DNA of 24,902 nucleotides from Apopatocola sp963618015 (GCA_963618015.1 CAVEQS010000039.1:1-24902); one strand, 5' to 3'. Counted from the first letter of the stretch, positions 7,960 through 15,612 are shown. Notes: generated by a model not told the origin, from the letters alone. Program-made: numbers and translations.

Positions 7960-8827
7960 ATACCGGCCACCGAATGGAAGAAAGGTTTTCCTCCCGCATT
8001 GCATCCATAGCACTTTTGACAAACATACGGATCGCGTTGAGCAGGTACTGGCGGCTGCGATCGATCATGATCTGGCGGTTCAAAATCCGCACCAGTTTTA
8101 TTTTTTCGTCATGCTCCAGTTTTTCCGGCGCCATCTGCCGCACAGCATAGTCTACCAGCGGCCGGAACGGCTCGACGAGGTCGCACGCCAGATTCAGCTT
8201 ATTGAACATATTGTCATGGAATATGCCGAGCTGCGTGGAATATCCGCAGCAAACGATCTCCCGCGCCACCGCGGAAAGGACGATGCTGTATCCATAATCG
8301 AGCGCAGCATTCCATGCATTTTCCTGCTCTCTGGAAAATGCTTTTCCGAAGAGCGCATTGAAATATACCTTAGCCGCGTGTCCCTCGCGGTTTGTCGCGT
8401 CACCCGGCTGCACCTCTTCCAGATAACCGCACAGAAGCGACGCCGCCTCCGTGCAGTTTTCCGATTCCAGCACAGCGATCTGCCCGACAATCTTCTCCCG
8501 GACGATCTCCGCCCACAATGCCGCCTTAGCCGATTCCTTCCACTGTATTTGTTCGCGAAGCTTCAAGCTGGCATTATGGCTGCCGTGCAGCGGCAGAAGC
8601 ATCCCGTAGGGCAGGCGGCGCTCATCACAAAAGATCACGTCGATCTTTCGCTTATTCAGTTCGCAAAGCAGATATGCCGTCAGCGAGACCGCGGTGGATT
8701 CGATCATCAAAACGGATATCTCACTCAAATGAATGCGCTTTACTCCATCGGCATTTCGCACGACGAGATAATCCATTTTATAGTCCAGCTTCGACAGGCT
8801 GGACACCGTTACAACCCGCCAGCTCAT
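7922..8827 (-). CDS. cas1: CRISPR-associated integrase Cas1 (type II)
   Basis: A 301-residue Cas1, the integrase that inserts new spacers at the leader end of the array. The metal-binding catalytic triad is intact: Glu148 (TNREGHAAKVYF), His204 (GIFHDNMFN) and Glu219 (DLVEPFRP), at positions matching S. pyogenes Cas1 (149/205/220). The N-terminal beta-domain (MSWRVVTVSS ... DYLVVRN) is typical of type II. The start is 6 nt after the cas9 stop, with only a weak ribosome site, so translation is probably coupled to cas9. Full length and apparently active. Confidence 0.96.
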   Translation of the reverse strand: MSWRVVTVSSLSKLDYKMDYLVVRNADGVKRIHLSEISVLMIESTAVSLTAYLLCELNKRKIDVIFCDERRLPYGMLLPLHGSHNASLKLREQIQWKESAKAALWAEIVREKIVGQIAVLESENCTEAASLLCGYLEEVQPGDATNREGHAAKVYFNALFGKAFSREQENAWNAALDYGYSIVLSAVAREIVCCGYSTQLGIFHDNMFNKLNLACDLVEPFRPLVDYAVRQMAPEKLEHDEKIKLVRILNRQIMIDRSRQYLLNAIRMFVKSAMDAMREENLSSIRWPVYELQIYANDDLL

Positions 8828-8833
8828 CGCTTT

Positions 8834-11800
8834 TCAGTGCAGAAGATCGGTACGGTACTCGTACAGGCCGGTCGGCGACTGGTGGATGAGATAGGCCGAT
8901 TGGAAGCCTTGCAAAGCGGTTTTTTTCTGGATTCTTCCGACAACTCCTTTGCCGCAGAGTTCTTTCAAATTTGGGTTTTGCGCATCGCACTTAAAGGCTT
9001 TCAGTATTTCCATCAGCGTTTTGGCCTGCGCGAGAATACTCATGCTTTCAAATGTCTCTGTACTTGCTTTCAAGTTTGTGAGAAGAGCCGGCATGAGCTT
9101 TCCGTACACGCTGCTCTCAAGCCTCTCAATGAACCAGTTGTACAGCGCCACATTTTCCTCTGCGCTGATTTTATCATAAGCCGTTACCGGAAGTTCGGCT
9201 TTGGCGCAGCGTTCAATGTACTTCGTCAGATTGCGAATATAGCGTTCCCTTTCCGCATCAATGGCAAACGGATACCCATGCTTGTAAACGATCATATCCC
9301 CGGTTCTCCCTGATGGGTAAAGCCGAAAACAATCCAACTCCAGAAGTGCATCAATACGTATCTTCGGTACAACAACGACTGGATCAACAAGACCAAGTAT
9401 CTCACGGCAATACTTTACCGGGTCGCTCTCATACAGTCCACGGGCATACAGCAGCACGGTTTCGATCGAACGAACGCGCTTTTTCTTTTCCGTATGTTCC
9501 ACAACGCAGTAATACGAGCCGGTCAGCTTGTTGTATCCGCCGTATTTCTCAATAGGTTTTCCGGCTTTGATCGGAAGCTGTCCCTGTCCGGCAGGCATGA
9601 TATTCAGATTGAAGAGCTGCCCCTTCTCCTCCCTCGGCATACGGGTGATGATGGGGTTATTCTTTGCCATGTACTTTTTCACCGTGACAATGCTCTCGTC
9701 CTTTTTCCACGCGCCCGGCGTATCCCGGTCAAAGACCGCATTCAGGCTGTAGTTTTCCTTTCGGATGTTCAGGAAAAAGCGGTCGGTGAACTTTGTTTTG
9801 TACACGTTGCCGACAACAATGTTCAGATAGGCGTCTTTGGCGTGGTGCAGGTCGTTCACCTCGCGGCATTTGAGCATTTCATACTTCTGCCGGAACTCTG
9901 AAACATTGCCCGCCTTGGAGTATACGATCTCCGACTCCGGGTACCGTTCCTTTAAAAGCTGGGCAAGCGCCTTGGTAGACTGCTGCGTTTCGGTTAACTG
10001 GCGCTGCACAAAGGACGCCAGTTCGTCCTCCGTCAGTTCCGTATTCCGTTTCAGGCGGTCGAACTTTTTATCAGAGATCATATGCTGTTCATGCAGCGCG
10101 CTCCAGAACGAATACATTTTCCCGCGGATGTTCTGGGAAATAGGATACGTGTTCGTCTTTTCGCGGTTGAGGACGCTCTTGACCAGCACACGGTTATCGA
10201 TGCTGTCATCCTTGATGCGAGAACGCGGGAAGATGTGGTCGATATCATAGGTTTCGTCATCGTGCAGCGCCGTTTCCAGATCGATCGGCTCACCGGAATA
10301 CATGCATTTTCCAAACTGCGTATAGTAAAGGAACAGCTTGTCTTTCCGCAGGTTGTTCTCGTCCGTTGCCGCCAATTGATCGTAAAGTTTGCTGCTATCC
10401 TCCCCACAGGCTTTATAAAGCTCCAGCAGCTGCTCTTTTCTTGATTTTGTCCGCTTTCCCTTTTTCGCCGCGTCTTCGCCGCGGGCTACCTCAACAAATA
10501 TTTTCTCCGGTGCGCCGCCGCGGATATGGGCGATCTCGTCGGTGATCTTCAGCGTCTGCCAGATGCTGCGGCGAACCGCCGGAGAAATATACATTTCATC
10601 CAGTTGAGAGCGCAGGCTGTCGCTCCCGAACCGGTTGCGGCGCCGCTCTTCCGCTGCGGCCGCCAGATTCTCATATCGGGGATCATTGAGCAGCTGCATG
10701 AGATTGAGATTCGTATTCCGCAGAAACCCTATAATGTTCTGCGCTTCTCCCTGCTCGTCAGCAGCGGAATACAGCTCCGTAAGGAACTCTTTGGAAAGAC
10801 GGCCCCAATCCGCGTATTTCAGACGGCATATGCTTTGCAACTCATCCTCGGTGAGCATAGGATAGTTTCTCTTCAGCCATCGCCGCAGCATGCGCTTATC
10901 ATCGCTGTAAACGAGCGTACCTTCGATGATCTTCTCGACAGCTTCTTCGCCAAGTTTGGGGAGCAGCGGCGCAAAATCGTGATACGATCTCAAGCGGGTC
11001 TTTATCGGATCGTCAACGCCACTGACCTCGTCGGATTTACAGGCATACCCATGCATGACCAGATAATCCAGAATGCGTTTTTTCGTTACGCGGCGGTTTT
11101 CCTTTTGGAAAAGATCTTCGATCATCCGCTGTTTTATGCTGACAGGGAGTTCCTTTCCGTTTACCCGCAGCGGATTCAGCTCATTGAGAAGCATGAATTC
11201 GCTGTACAGCAGAGAGTCCTTCGGCAGCACCGGTGCGCCGGTATAGGTACATTTCCCAATCAGGTTTTTCAAAAAGGCCGCGGCACTCGCATCCAGGTCC
11301 ACAACTCTTTCAAAGTTCCACGGGTAAACCTTTTCTCCCGTCCGCTCTGCCCAATGACCTTTCATCGGCCCAACGTAATACGGTACGCGGAAAGAGAAGA
11401 CCGCTTCGATTTTTTCACGAACGGACACCTCGTTTTCGTCCTTTTCCAGCAAAAACGGCAGATACACCGATGCATTATCCAATATTTTGCGCAGTTCCTG
11501 CCGATGGAGCTGGTAAGGAATGACGCCGTTTTCGCTGCCGGTAAGCCGCGGCAGAAAGGTTTTCTCCTCGATCTGCGTATACAGCGGCGCGAACGGATGC
11601 TCTGCCGCCGGTTTTGGCAGTACAGACTTCAAAAAAGCGCAAAAATCCTCCTGCTTGCAGGTTTTGTCGCCGCTCTCCGAATGGAAGCGGCTGTATGCAG
11701 CATAATTATTGGGATACTTCGTACTTTTATAGAATATGCTTCGGTATTTATCCGGTACTGCTTCTCTTACATAGGCTTTCAGTGCGCGAAGATCGGCATG

Positions 11801-12787
11801 GTTTTTCTCATATTGACGAACCTTCGCATCGCAGAGATACGCTTCGCCGCCGCGCATTTCCGACAAGCGCGCCGCATCAAAAACCTTCTTTGCCACGAGC
11901 AGAAGTTCGACTCGTTCACCAAGCGAAGACGAAAGCACATCGAACACTGCGTCCAGATCGTCGCTCAGCGCAACGCTGGCCGGTTCGGCGTCCTTCAGCT
12001 CCGGATCATCGTAAATGGCAGCAAGCTTTACTTTTGCTCCGGCCAGAAGGTCGGCTATGGCTTTTATATCCGCTCCGCTTTCATCCGTCATAACCGATGC
12101 ACCCAGCGCCGCACGCAGCGCCATCTTTTTCTGCGAGATGCGCAGGTCTCGATCCGAAAGAAGCGCCGCAAAACTGGCATCCGGCGCGAAGTCGATCTCC
12201 ATTTCCTCTGCCAGATAGTTCTTTAGTTCTTTCATTGCGGCGTCCATCGTCAAACATTCGTCGCTATTCTCCGATGTTTCATAGAGGAAATGGCCGCGAT
12301 GCTTGATAATGTGGTGAAGTGCCAGAAATACGAGTCTCGGATCATGGGGCTCAGAAGAATGCACCAGCTCGCTGCGCAGATGGTACACTGTAGGATATCG
12401 GCGCAAATAATCCCGATCGGTGAAATTGGGATCATTGAAAAGCGTGTATTTCCCGATGCCGGACGTCTTATCTTCCGGGAACAGGGCGCTCTCGTGCAGC
12501 CGACGGAAAAAAAGCGGATCGGTTTTTCCGATCTCTGCAGAGAAAAGCTCTTCCAGATACAAGAGCCGCTGCTTCCGCCGTTCCAAACGCCGGCGGGCAA
12601 CTCTTGCCGCGCGCCGGTCTGCCGCCGCTTTGGCCTCATCAAACAGTCTCGCACCCCACATGGAATTTCCCTTAAAGCGCAAGACGTTATACTCCGGGTC
12701 AGTTACTGCCCAACCAACGGAATTTGTACCTACATCAAGGCCGAGATAATACGGAGGATTACGCCGGATCGTCTCTTTCTCTTCCAT
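8834..12787 (-). CDS. cas9: CRISPR-associated endonuclease Cas9 (type II-A)
   Basis: A 1317-residue RNA-guided DNA endonuclease. RuvC-I is YYLGLDVGTNSVGW with Asp18. An arginine-rich bridge helix spans about 58-82, followed by the helical recognition lobe. RuvC-II is IFVEVARG with Glu766. The HNH domain carries YDIDHIFPRS with Asp850/His851 and SVLNREK with Asn874. RuvC-III is HHAKDAYLN with His982/Asp985. The C-terminus IHQSPTGLYEYRTDL aligns with the end of SpCas9, marking a PAM-interacting domain. All nuclease residues are present. Aligning the last 50 residues puts Ile1286 and Lys1288 where SpCas9 has the PAM-reading Arg1333 and Arg1335, so an NGG PAM is unlikely. ATG 12787 has an AGGAG site (12796-12800) 8 nt upstream; the longer frame to 12853 runs into the tracrRNA. 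Confidence 0.97.
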   Translation of the reverse strand: MEEKETIRRNPPYYLGLDVGTNSVGWAVTDPEYNVLRFKGNSMWGARLFDEAKAAADRRAARVARRRLERRKQRLLYLEELFSAEIGKTDPLFFRRLHESALFPEDKTSGIGKYTLFNDPNFTDRDYLRRYPTVYHLRSELVHSSEPHDPRLVFLALHHIIKHRGHFLYETSENSDECLTMDAAMKELKNYLAEEMEIDFAPDASFAALLSDRDLRISQKKMALRAALGASVMTDESGADIKAIADLLAGAKVKLAAIYDDPELKDAEPASVALSDDLDAVFDVLSSSLGERVELLLVAKKVFDAARLSEMRGGEAYLCDAKVRQYEKNHADLRALKAYVREAVPDKYRSIFYKSTKYPNNYAAYSRFHSESGDKTCKQEDFCAFLKSVLPKPAAEHPFAPLYTQIEEKTFLPRLTGSENGVIPYQLHRQELRKILDNASVYLPFLLEKDENEVSVREKIEAVFSFRVPYYVGPMKGHWAERTGEKVYPWNFERVVDLDASAAAFLKNLIGKCTYTGAPVLPKDSLLYSEFMLLNELNPLRVNGKELPVSIKQRMIEDLFQKENRRVTKKRILDYLVMHGYACKSDEVSGVDDPIKTRLRSYHDFAPLLPKLGEEAVEKIIEGTLVYSDDKRMLRRWLKRNYPMLTEDELQSICRLKYADWGRLSKEFLTELYSAADEQGEAQNIIGFLRNTNLNLMQLLNDPRYENLAAAAEERRRNRFGSDSLRSQLDEMYISPAVRRSIWQTLKITDEIAHIRGGAPEKIFVEVARGEDAAKKGKRTKSRKEQLLELYKACGEDSSKLYDQLAATDENNLRKDKLFLYYTQFGKCMYSGEPIDLETALHDDETYDIDHIFPRSRIKDDSIDNRVLVKSVLNREKTNTYPISQNIRGKMYSFWSALHEQHMISDKKFDRLKRNTELTEDELASFVQRQLTETQQSTKALAQLLKERYPESEIVYSKAGNVSEFRQKYEMLKCREVNDLHHAKDAYLNIVVGNVYKTKFTDRFFLNIRKENYSLNAVFDRDTPGAWKKDESIVTVKKYMAKNNPIITRMPREEKGQLFNLNIMPAGQGQLPIKAGKPIEKYGGYNKLTGSYYCVVEHTEKKKRVRSIETVLLYARGLYESDPVKYCREILGLVDPVVVVPKIRIDALLELDCFRLYPSGRTGDMIVYKHGYPFAIDAERERYIRNLTKYIERCAKAELPVTAYDKISAEENVALYNWFIERLESSVYGKLMPALLTNLKASTETFESMSILAQAKTLMEILKAFKCDAQNPNLKELCGKGVVGRIQKKTALQGFQSAYLIHQSPTGLYEYRTDLLH

Positions 12788-12803
12788 TTTGCATTCTCCT
12801 CTA

Positions 12804-12832
12804 TTGACAAATTCCAAAAATCTGCTAAAAAT
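12804..12832 (+). promoter_or_regulatory. Promoter of the tracrRNA
   Basis: TTGACA (12804-12809) is followed after 16-17 bp by TAAAAA or AAAAAT (12826-12832), with an upstream TG at 12823-12824. Predicted start near 12838-12840, just before the anti-repeat. The -35 lies 3 bp from the cas9 ribosome site, which is on the other strand. Confidence 0.65.
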
Positions 12833-12838
12833 ATAAGT

Positions 12839-12966
12839 GATCCCGACTACCACTTGGGATTACACTACAAGTTCAAATAAGCGTTCTGCGCCCTTACCGC
12901 ATTGAGTTGCGGATTCACAGTGTGTGAAAGCAAAAGGTCCCGCCTATCGGCGGGACCTTTTGCTTT
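12839..12966 (+). ncRNA. tracrRNA
   Basis: The anti-repeat contains a 23-nt stretch (12846-12868) identical to the plus-strand repeat and therefore complementary to the crRNA. It is followed by the classic bulge AAG and then TTCAAAT, which pairs with the repeat's GTTTGA. The tail holds a small nexus-like stem (GCG/CGC near 12881-12892), a CCGCA/TGCGG hairpin, a TTCACA/TGTGAA hairpin and a terminator. This layout matches type II-A tracrRNAs, including the AAGTTCAAATAAG core. It is encoded divergently from cas9. Predicted length about 128 nt; the 5' end is inferred from the promoter. Confidence 0.93.
12927..12966. terminator. Symmetrical terminator of the tracrRNA (also inside the cas9 leader)
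   Basis: A perfect 18-bp stem, AAAGCAAAAGGTCCCGCC (12927-12944) against 12949-12966, with loop TATC. Because the A/T-rich ends are part of the stem, both strands read GGCGGGACC then TTTTGCTTT. It should terminate the tracrRNA on the plus strand and could act equally on leftward transcription towards cas9. A second CCCGCC at 12967-12972 offers a competing pairing. Confidence 0.85.
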
Positions 12967-12993
12967 CCCGCCGGAACGCTTAGGCTCATGAAA

Positions 12994-13022
12994 ATAATAC
13001 CATACCGTTTCATATTTTACAA
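12994..13022 (-). promoter_or_regulatory. Probable promoter of the cas operon
   Basis: On the minus strand TTGTAA (13017-13022), a 17-bp spacer, and TATTAT (12994-12999) with an extended TGG. It is the best leftward promoter upstream of cas9 and would start transcription near 12987, giving a leader of about 200 nt. A perfect 7-bp inverted repeat, ATACCGT (13002-13008) and ACGGTAT (13027-13033), brackets the -35. Confidence 0.65.
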
Positions 13023-13060
13023 CAAGACGGTATTCATTCTTACATTTTTTATATAAAAAA

Positions 13061-13094
13061 CCGGAGAAGTGCCTTTCATACGGCATTTCTCCGG
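13061..13094. terminator. Intrinsic terminator of the TetR-membrane protein unit
   Basis: CCGGAGAAGTGCC (13061-13073) pairs with GGCATTTCTCCGG (13082-13094) with one G/T position. On the minus strand it is followed by TTTTTTATATAAAA, and on the plus strand by TTTTCT. It separates the unit ending at 13122 from the cas promoter. Confidence 0.8.
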
Positions 13095-13121
13095 TTTTCT
13101 GTCTTTATAGTGCAGGGAAAG

Positions 13122-13397
13122 TCAGCCGTCGCGCTCGCGGTCGAGGCGGCGGTTGCGAAGCGTCAGGCCGAGATCCGTCGCGACCATGAGAATGTCGGCA
13201 ATGTAGAAAAACACCACGTAGCTCAGATCGCCAAGGATAAATTTCCCGATCAGCCCGCAGAGGTAGCCCACGATGATGAGCACCTCAAACGCAACGCTCT
13301 TGCCCCTCGCCGTGCGGGAGCGGAGGGACTTTGCGATATTGAACGGCCACGAAAGCCCGAAGCAGACGAGCATGCCCGCTTCCAGAATGTGTACCAT
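13122..13397 (-). CDS. Small membrane protein (PQ-loop-like), function unknown
   Basis: A 91-residue hydrophobic protein with three probable membrane helices: about residues 3-20, 36-53 and 58-77. A charged loop between the first two (AKSLRSRTARGKS) and a charged C-terminus (NRRLDRERDG) complete it. The motif GLSWPFN followed by a basic turn recalls half of a PQ-loop/SemiSWEET unit, but it is too divergent to name a substrate. It starts 7 nt after the stop of the TetR gene, so the two are one operon and the regulator may control it. A strong terminator follows. Confidence 0.75.
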   Translation of the reverse strand: MVHILEAGMLVCFGLSWPFNIAKSLRSRTARGKSVAFEVLIIVGYLCGLIGKFILGDLSYVVFFYIADILMVATDLGLTLRNRRLDRERDG

Positions 13398-13404
13398 GCC
13401 CGGA

Positions 13405-13983
13405 TTACTGGAGCATTTCGACGCCGTGCATCACGAATGCGCCGCCGAGACGCGCCATTTCCTCCGGCGTCTCGCGCATGCCGTTTTCGATCCACACCTT
13501 GGCGAGCGTGCACATGCCGGCCACGATGAACGAGGCGCAATAGTCCAGCTTTTCGGATTCGCTCCCGCCGAAGATGGACAGGAACTCATAAAGATACTGG
13601 TACTTGAGCTTATTGAAGATCTTGTCCTGGAATTCGGAATCGCCGCTGCGGCAATAGAGCGTGTAGAAAATGTCCGAATACTCGCTTGCGAGCGTGAAAA
13701 GATCGGTCAGATACCGGAACGTTTTCCCGTCCGACTGGCGGGTATTGTGGCGGCTGCCAACATCGTCCAGACGGCGCAGAAGATCGTCCTCCAGTTGGTG
13801 GAGAAGATCGTATACGTCGCTGTAGTGCGCGTAGAAGGTGCCGCGGTTCACGTCCGCGAGATCGGCCACGTCACGCACCGTTACGCGGCTGATGTCCTTT
13901 TCCAGAAGAAGCGACGTGAGCGCGCCGCGAAGCTGTTTTTTTGTTTTCCGTACTCGACGGTCTTCGGTTTCCCGTTCTGCCAT
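13405..13983 (-). CDS. TetR/AcrR-family transcriptional regulator
   Basis: A 192-residue TetR protein. The N-terminal DNA-binding domain runs about 10-57 (RKTKKQLRGALTSLLLEKD ... VTVRDVADLADVNRGTFYAHYSD). The C-terminal ligand domain contains DLFTLASEYSDIFYTLY and ends in an amphipathic segment typical of the streptococcal DhaS-like group. A AGGAGG site about 12 nt upstream supports ATG 13983. A strong promoter is at 14031-14059, with a GATTATAATC palindrome overlapping the -10 that might serve autoregulation. It is followed closely by the small membrane protein. Ligand unknown. Confidence 0.92.
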   Translation of the reverse strand: MAERETEDRRVRKTKKQLRGALTSLLLEKDISRVTVRDVADLADVNRGTFYAHYSDVYDLLHQLEDDLLRRLDDVGSRHNTRQSDGKTFRYLTDLFTLASEYSDIFYTLYCRSGDSEFQDKIFNKLKYQYLYEFLSIFGGSESEKLDYCASFIVAGMCTLAKVWIENGMRETPEEMARLGGAFVMHGVEMLQ

Positions 13984-14030
13984 TTATCCGGTTCCTCCTA
14001 TGTGGGTTTGTTATTTATTCGACATTTAAG

Positions 14031-14059
14031 ATTATAATCCACAGGAGCCGAACATTCAA
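14031..14059 (-). promoter_or_regulatory. Promoter of the TetR-membrane protein operon
   Basis: On the minus strand TTGAAT (14054-14059), 17-bp spacer, TATAAT (14031-14036). The 10-bp palindrome GATTATAATC (14030-14039) overlaps the -10. Predicted leader about 40 nt. Confidence 0.75.
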
Positions 14060-14081
14060 TAGGTAAATGAACAAATTTCGC

Positions 14082-14120
14082 AAAAAAATCGGAAACAGGG
14101 CATCTGTTTCCGATTTTTTT
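14082..14120. terminator. Terminator after the hydrolase gene
   Basis: A 17-bp perfect stem, 14082-14098 against 14104-14120 (core ATCGGAAACAG/CTGTTTCCGAT), with loop GGCAT. Seven A/T at each end make it work on both strands. It closes the PPTase-hydrolase unit on the minus strand. Confidence 0.88.
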
Positions 14121-14128
14121 ATAATCCG

Positions 14129-14992
14129 TCACTCTTTTCGCATTTGGCGGTTTCTGCTCTTCTGTACTGCTTTCAGATAGATTTCCGCGACACGCATGGC
14201 CGCCGGGGTAAGCTTTCCGGCGGAAATCTCCACCTGATCGACGCACACCGCGCCGTACTCGCCGCACGGCTCCACGCGGGTCATGTGGCTCCAGAGCGGA
14301 ACGCCCTTTGCCGCGCCCTCGATGATCTGCGTCCGATCCTCGTCGGTGCGGCGGAGCGGCTGCATCGTCTGAAGCCGTCCGAGCGCCCTCCCCGCCGGTC
14401 GACGGTTGAGCTGCCGCCAGACGCGCGCGGCGCTGTGCGGCACGAGCGTACTCACGCGGACCGTTCCCGCGCTGCCGAAAGCTTTCAAAAGCCGCTTCGT
14501 CATGATATCCGGGCGGATAGATACAACGTCCTGCCCCGCTTTAAGCTTTCGCAGTGTGAGCGAGCGCAGCGCCGGGAACGCCTTATGCAGCGCTTCCCAC
14601 GATTTTCCCGCGCCTTTGTCCTTGCTTCCCTTCCAATGGACGAGCGTGCCGGAATACGCCGAGAGCCCCTGTGCCGGGAGCTCCACCGCTCCTTCCACAA
14701 TGGAAGTGCGCACGCGCACTTTGCCATTTGCAAGCAGCGAGAGAAGCGCGCTTCCGCCGCTACGCAGCCCGTAAGCGCCCCAGATGCGCCCATCGTACCC
14801 GGCGAGCAGGGCGCTCTCCACGACGGCGACACGCGCGGAGAACGGCTCTTCCGGCGCGAAAATGGGAACGAGCACGCGGCAGGATTTTTCCAGCGTGCGA
14901 ACGACCGGGGCAAATACAGCGGCGTCCATGCCGTCGTCCGGCCAGAGAAGCACGGCCGTCGCGCCGGGCTTTCCGGTTTCTCTCAGTTCCAT
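14129..14992 (-). CDS. Alpha/beta-hydrolase-like protein with C-terminal SRPBCC-like domain
   Basis: A 287-residue protein of uncertain function. The first 130 or so residues look like an alpha/beta hydrolase: ATAVLLWPDDGMDA as the first strand and turn, and AYGLRSGGSALLSL resembling a nucleophile elbow. From about residue 165 the pattern changes (VRVSTLVPHSAARVWRQLN ... GVPLWSHMTRVEP ... VDQVEISAGKLTP ... QKSRNRQMRK). This resembles a helix-grip SRPBCC/polyketide-cyclase domain. The start at 14992 has an AGGAGG site overlapping the stop of the PPTase gene, so the two are translated together. The domain assignment is by eye; confidence is high for the gene and low for function. Confidence 0.75.
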   Translation of the reverse strand: MELRETGKPGATAVLLWPDDGMDAAVFAPVVRTLEKSCRVLVPIFAPEEPFSARVAVVESALLAGYDGRIWGAYGLRSGGSALLSLLANGKVRVRTSIVEGAVELPAQGLSAYSGTLVHWKGSKDKGAGKSWEALHKAFPALRSLTLRKLKAGQDVVSIRPDIMTKRLLKAFGSAGTVRVSTLVPHSAARVWRQLNRRPAGRALGRLQTMQPLRRTDEDRTQIIEGAAKGVPLWSHMTRVEPCGEYGAVCVDQVEISAGKLTPAAMRVAEIYLKAVQKSRNRQMRKE

Positions 14993-15003
14993 AGCGTATC
15001 CTC

Positions 15004-15603
15004 CTATAGAAGCTCCGACGCATCGACGCGCCGCGGCACGAAGGCCGCTGAAGGCGCCGCGACCGCCGTTGATAGCATACAGTCGCCGTATTCCACGGTA
15101 TAGAGCGAGAGCGTCTCGCCGTCCAGAATGGCCGCATCTCCCAGCACGGAAAAGGTGTTCATAGGCTGCGAGAGCCCCGCGCCGGTGCATTTGAGCGCGG
15201 CCTCCTTGCGCGTCCAGAGATAGGCAAACCGCCGCTCCGGGTCGAGCTCCATAAAATCACGCTCCTCGCTCGTGAGAGCGCGCGCCGCGGCGCGGCGCAC
15301 GGGCGCGATTTTTTCGGCGTCCAGCCCTACCGAAGTCTCACACACAGCAAGCGCACAAAGCTCTCCGCTGTGCGTGAGCGAGAAATGCACACCGCCGGGG
15401 ATGTACGGCTTTCCATGCCCGCCATAGGAAAACGGCGGCGCGATCCCTGCCTCGCGCAGCAGAAGACCCGCGCCGATGCTCCGCAGCCGCGCGTCCTCGG
15501 GGCGGATGCGCAGCGCCTTTTCCCGGCGCTCCTCCGAAAGGAGAGCAAGCGCTTCCCGCTCGCGGCCGCGCAGCGGCGCGATGTTTAGCACATAAACGTT
15601 CAT
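15004..15603 (-). CDS. 4'-phosphopantetheinyl transferase (Sfp type)
   Basis: A 199-residue enzyme that moves phosphopantetheine from CoA onto carrier proteins. The Sfp-type motifs are in order: GKPYIPGGVHFSLTHSGE (64-81), VGLDAEKI with Mg-binding Asp95 and Glu97, and WTRKEAALK (130-138). Sfp-type rather than AcpS-type suggests carrier proteins of secondary metabolism, or a broad role if no AcpS exists. No NRPS, PKS or carrier protein is in the window. ATG 15603 has no ribosome site and lies only 9 nt from a TATAAT, so it may be translated from a nearly leaderless mRNA. The hydrolase gene follows directly. Confidence 0.9.
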   Translation of the reverse strand: MNVYVLNIAPLRGREREALALLSEERREKALRIRPEDARLRSIGAGLLLREAGIAPPFSYGGHGKPYIPGGVHFSLTHSGELCALAVCETSVGLDAEKIAPVRRAAARALTSEERDFMELDPERRFAYLWTRKEAALKCTGAGLSQPMNTFSVLGDAAILDGETLSLYTVEYGDCMLSTAVAAPSAAFVPRRVDASELL

Positions 15604-15612
15604 AGCAGCTTC

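Noticed and set aside
10526..12226. 566-codon plus-strand frame
   Set aside because: Lies antisense within cas9; no ribosome site or recognisable domain, while the minus frame has all Cas9 motifs.
12832..12837. TATAAG as the tracrRNA -10
   Set aside because: It is 22 bp from the TTGACA; the TAAAAA/AAAAAT element with an extended TG has proper 16-17 bp spacing.
12788..12853. N-terminal extension of Cas9 by 22 residues
   Set aside because: It would begin inside the tracrRNA anti-repeat and lacks a ribosome site, while ATG 12787 has AGGAG at ideal spacing.
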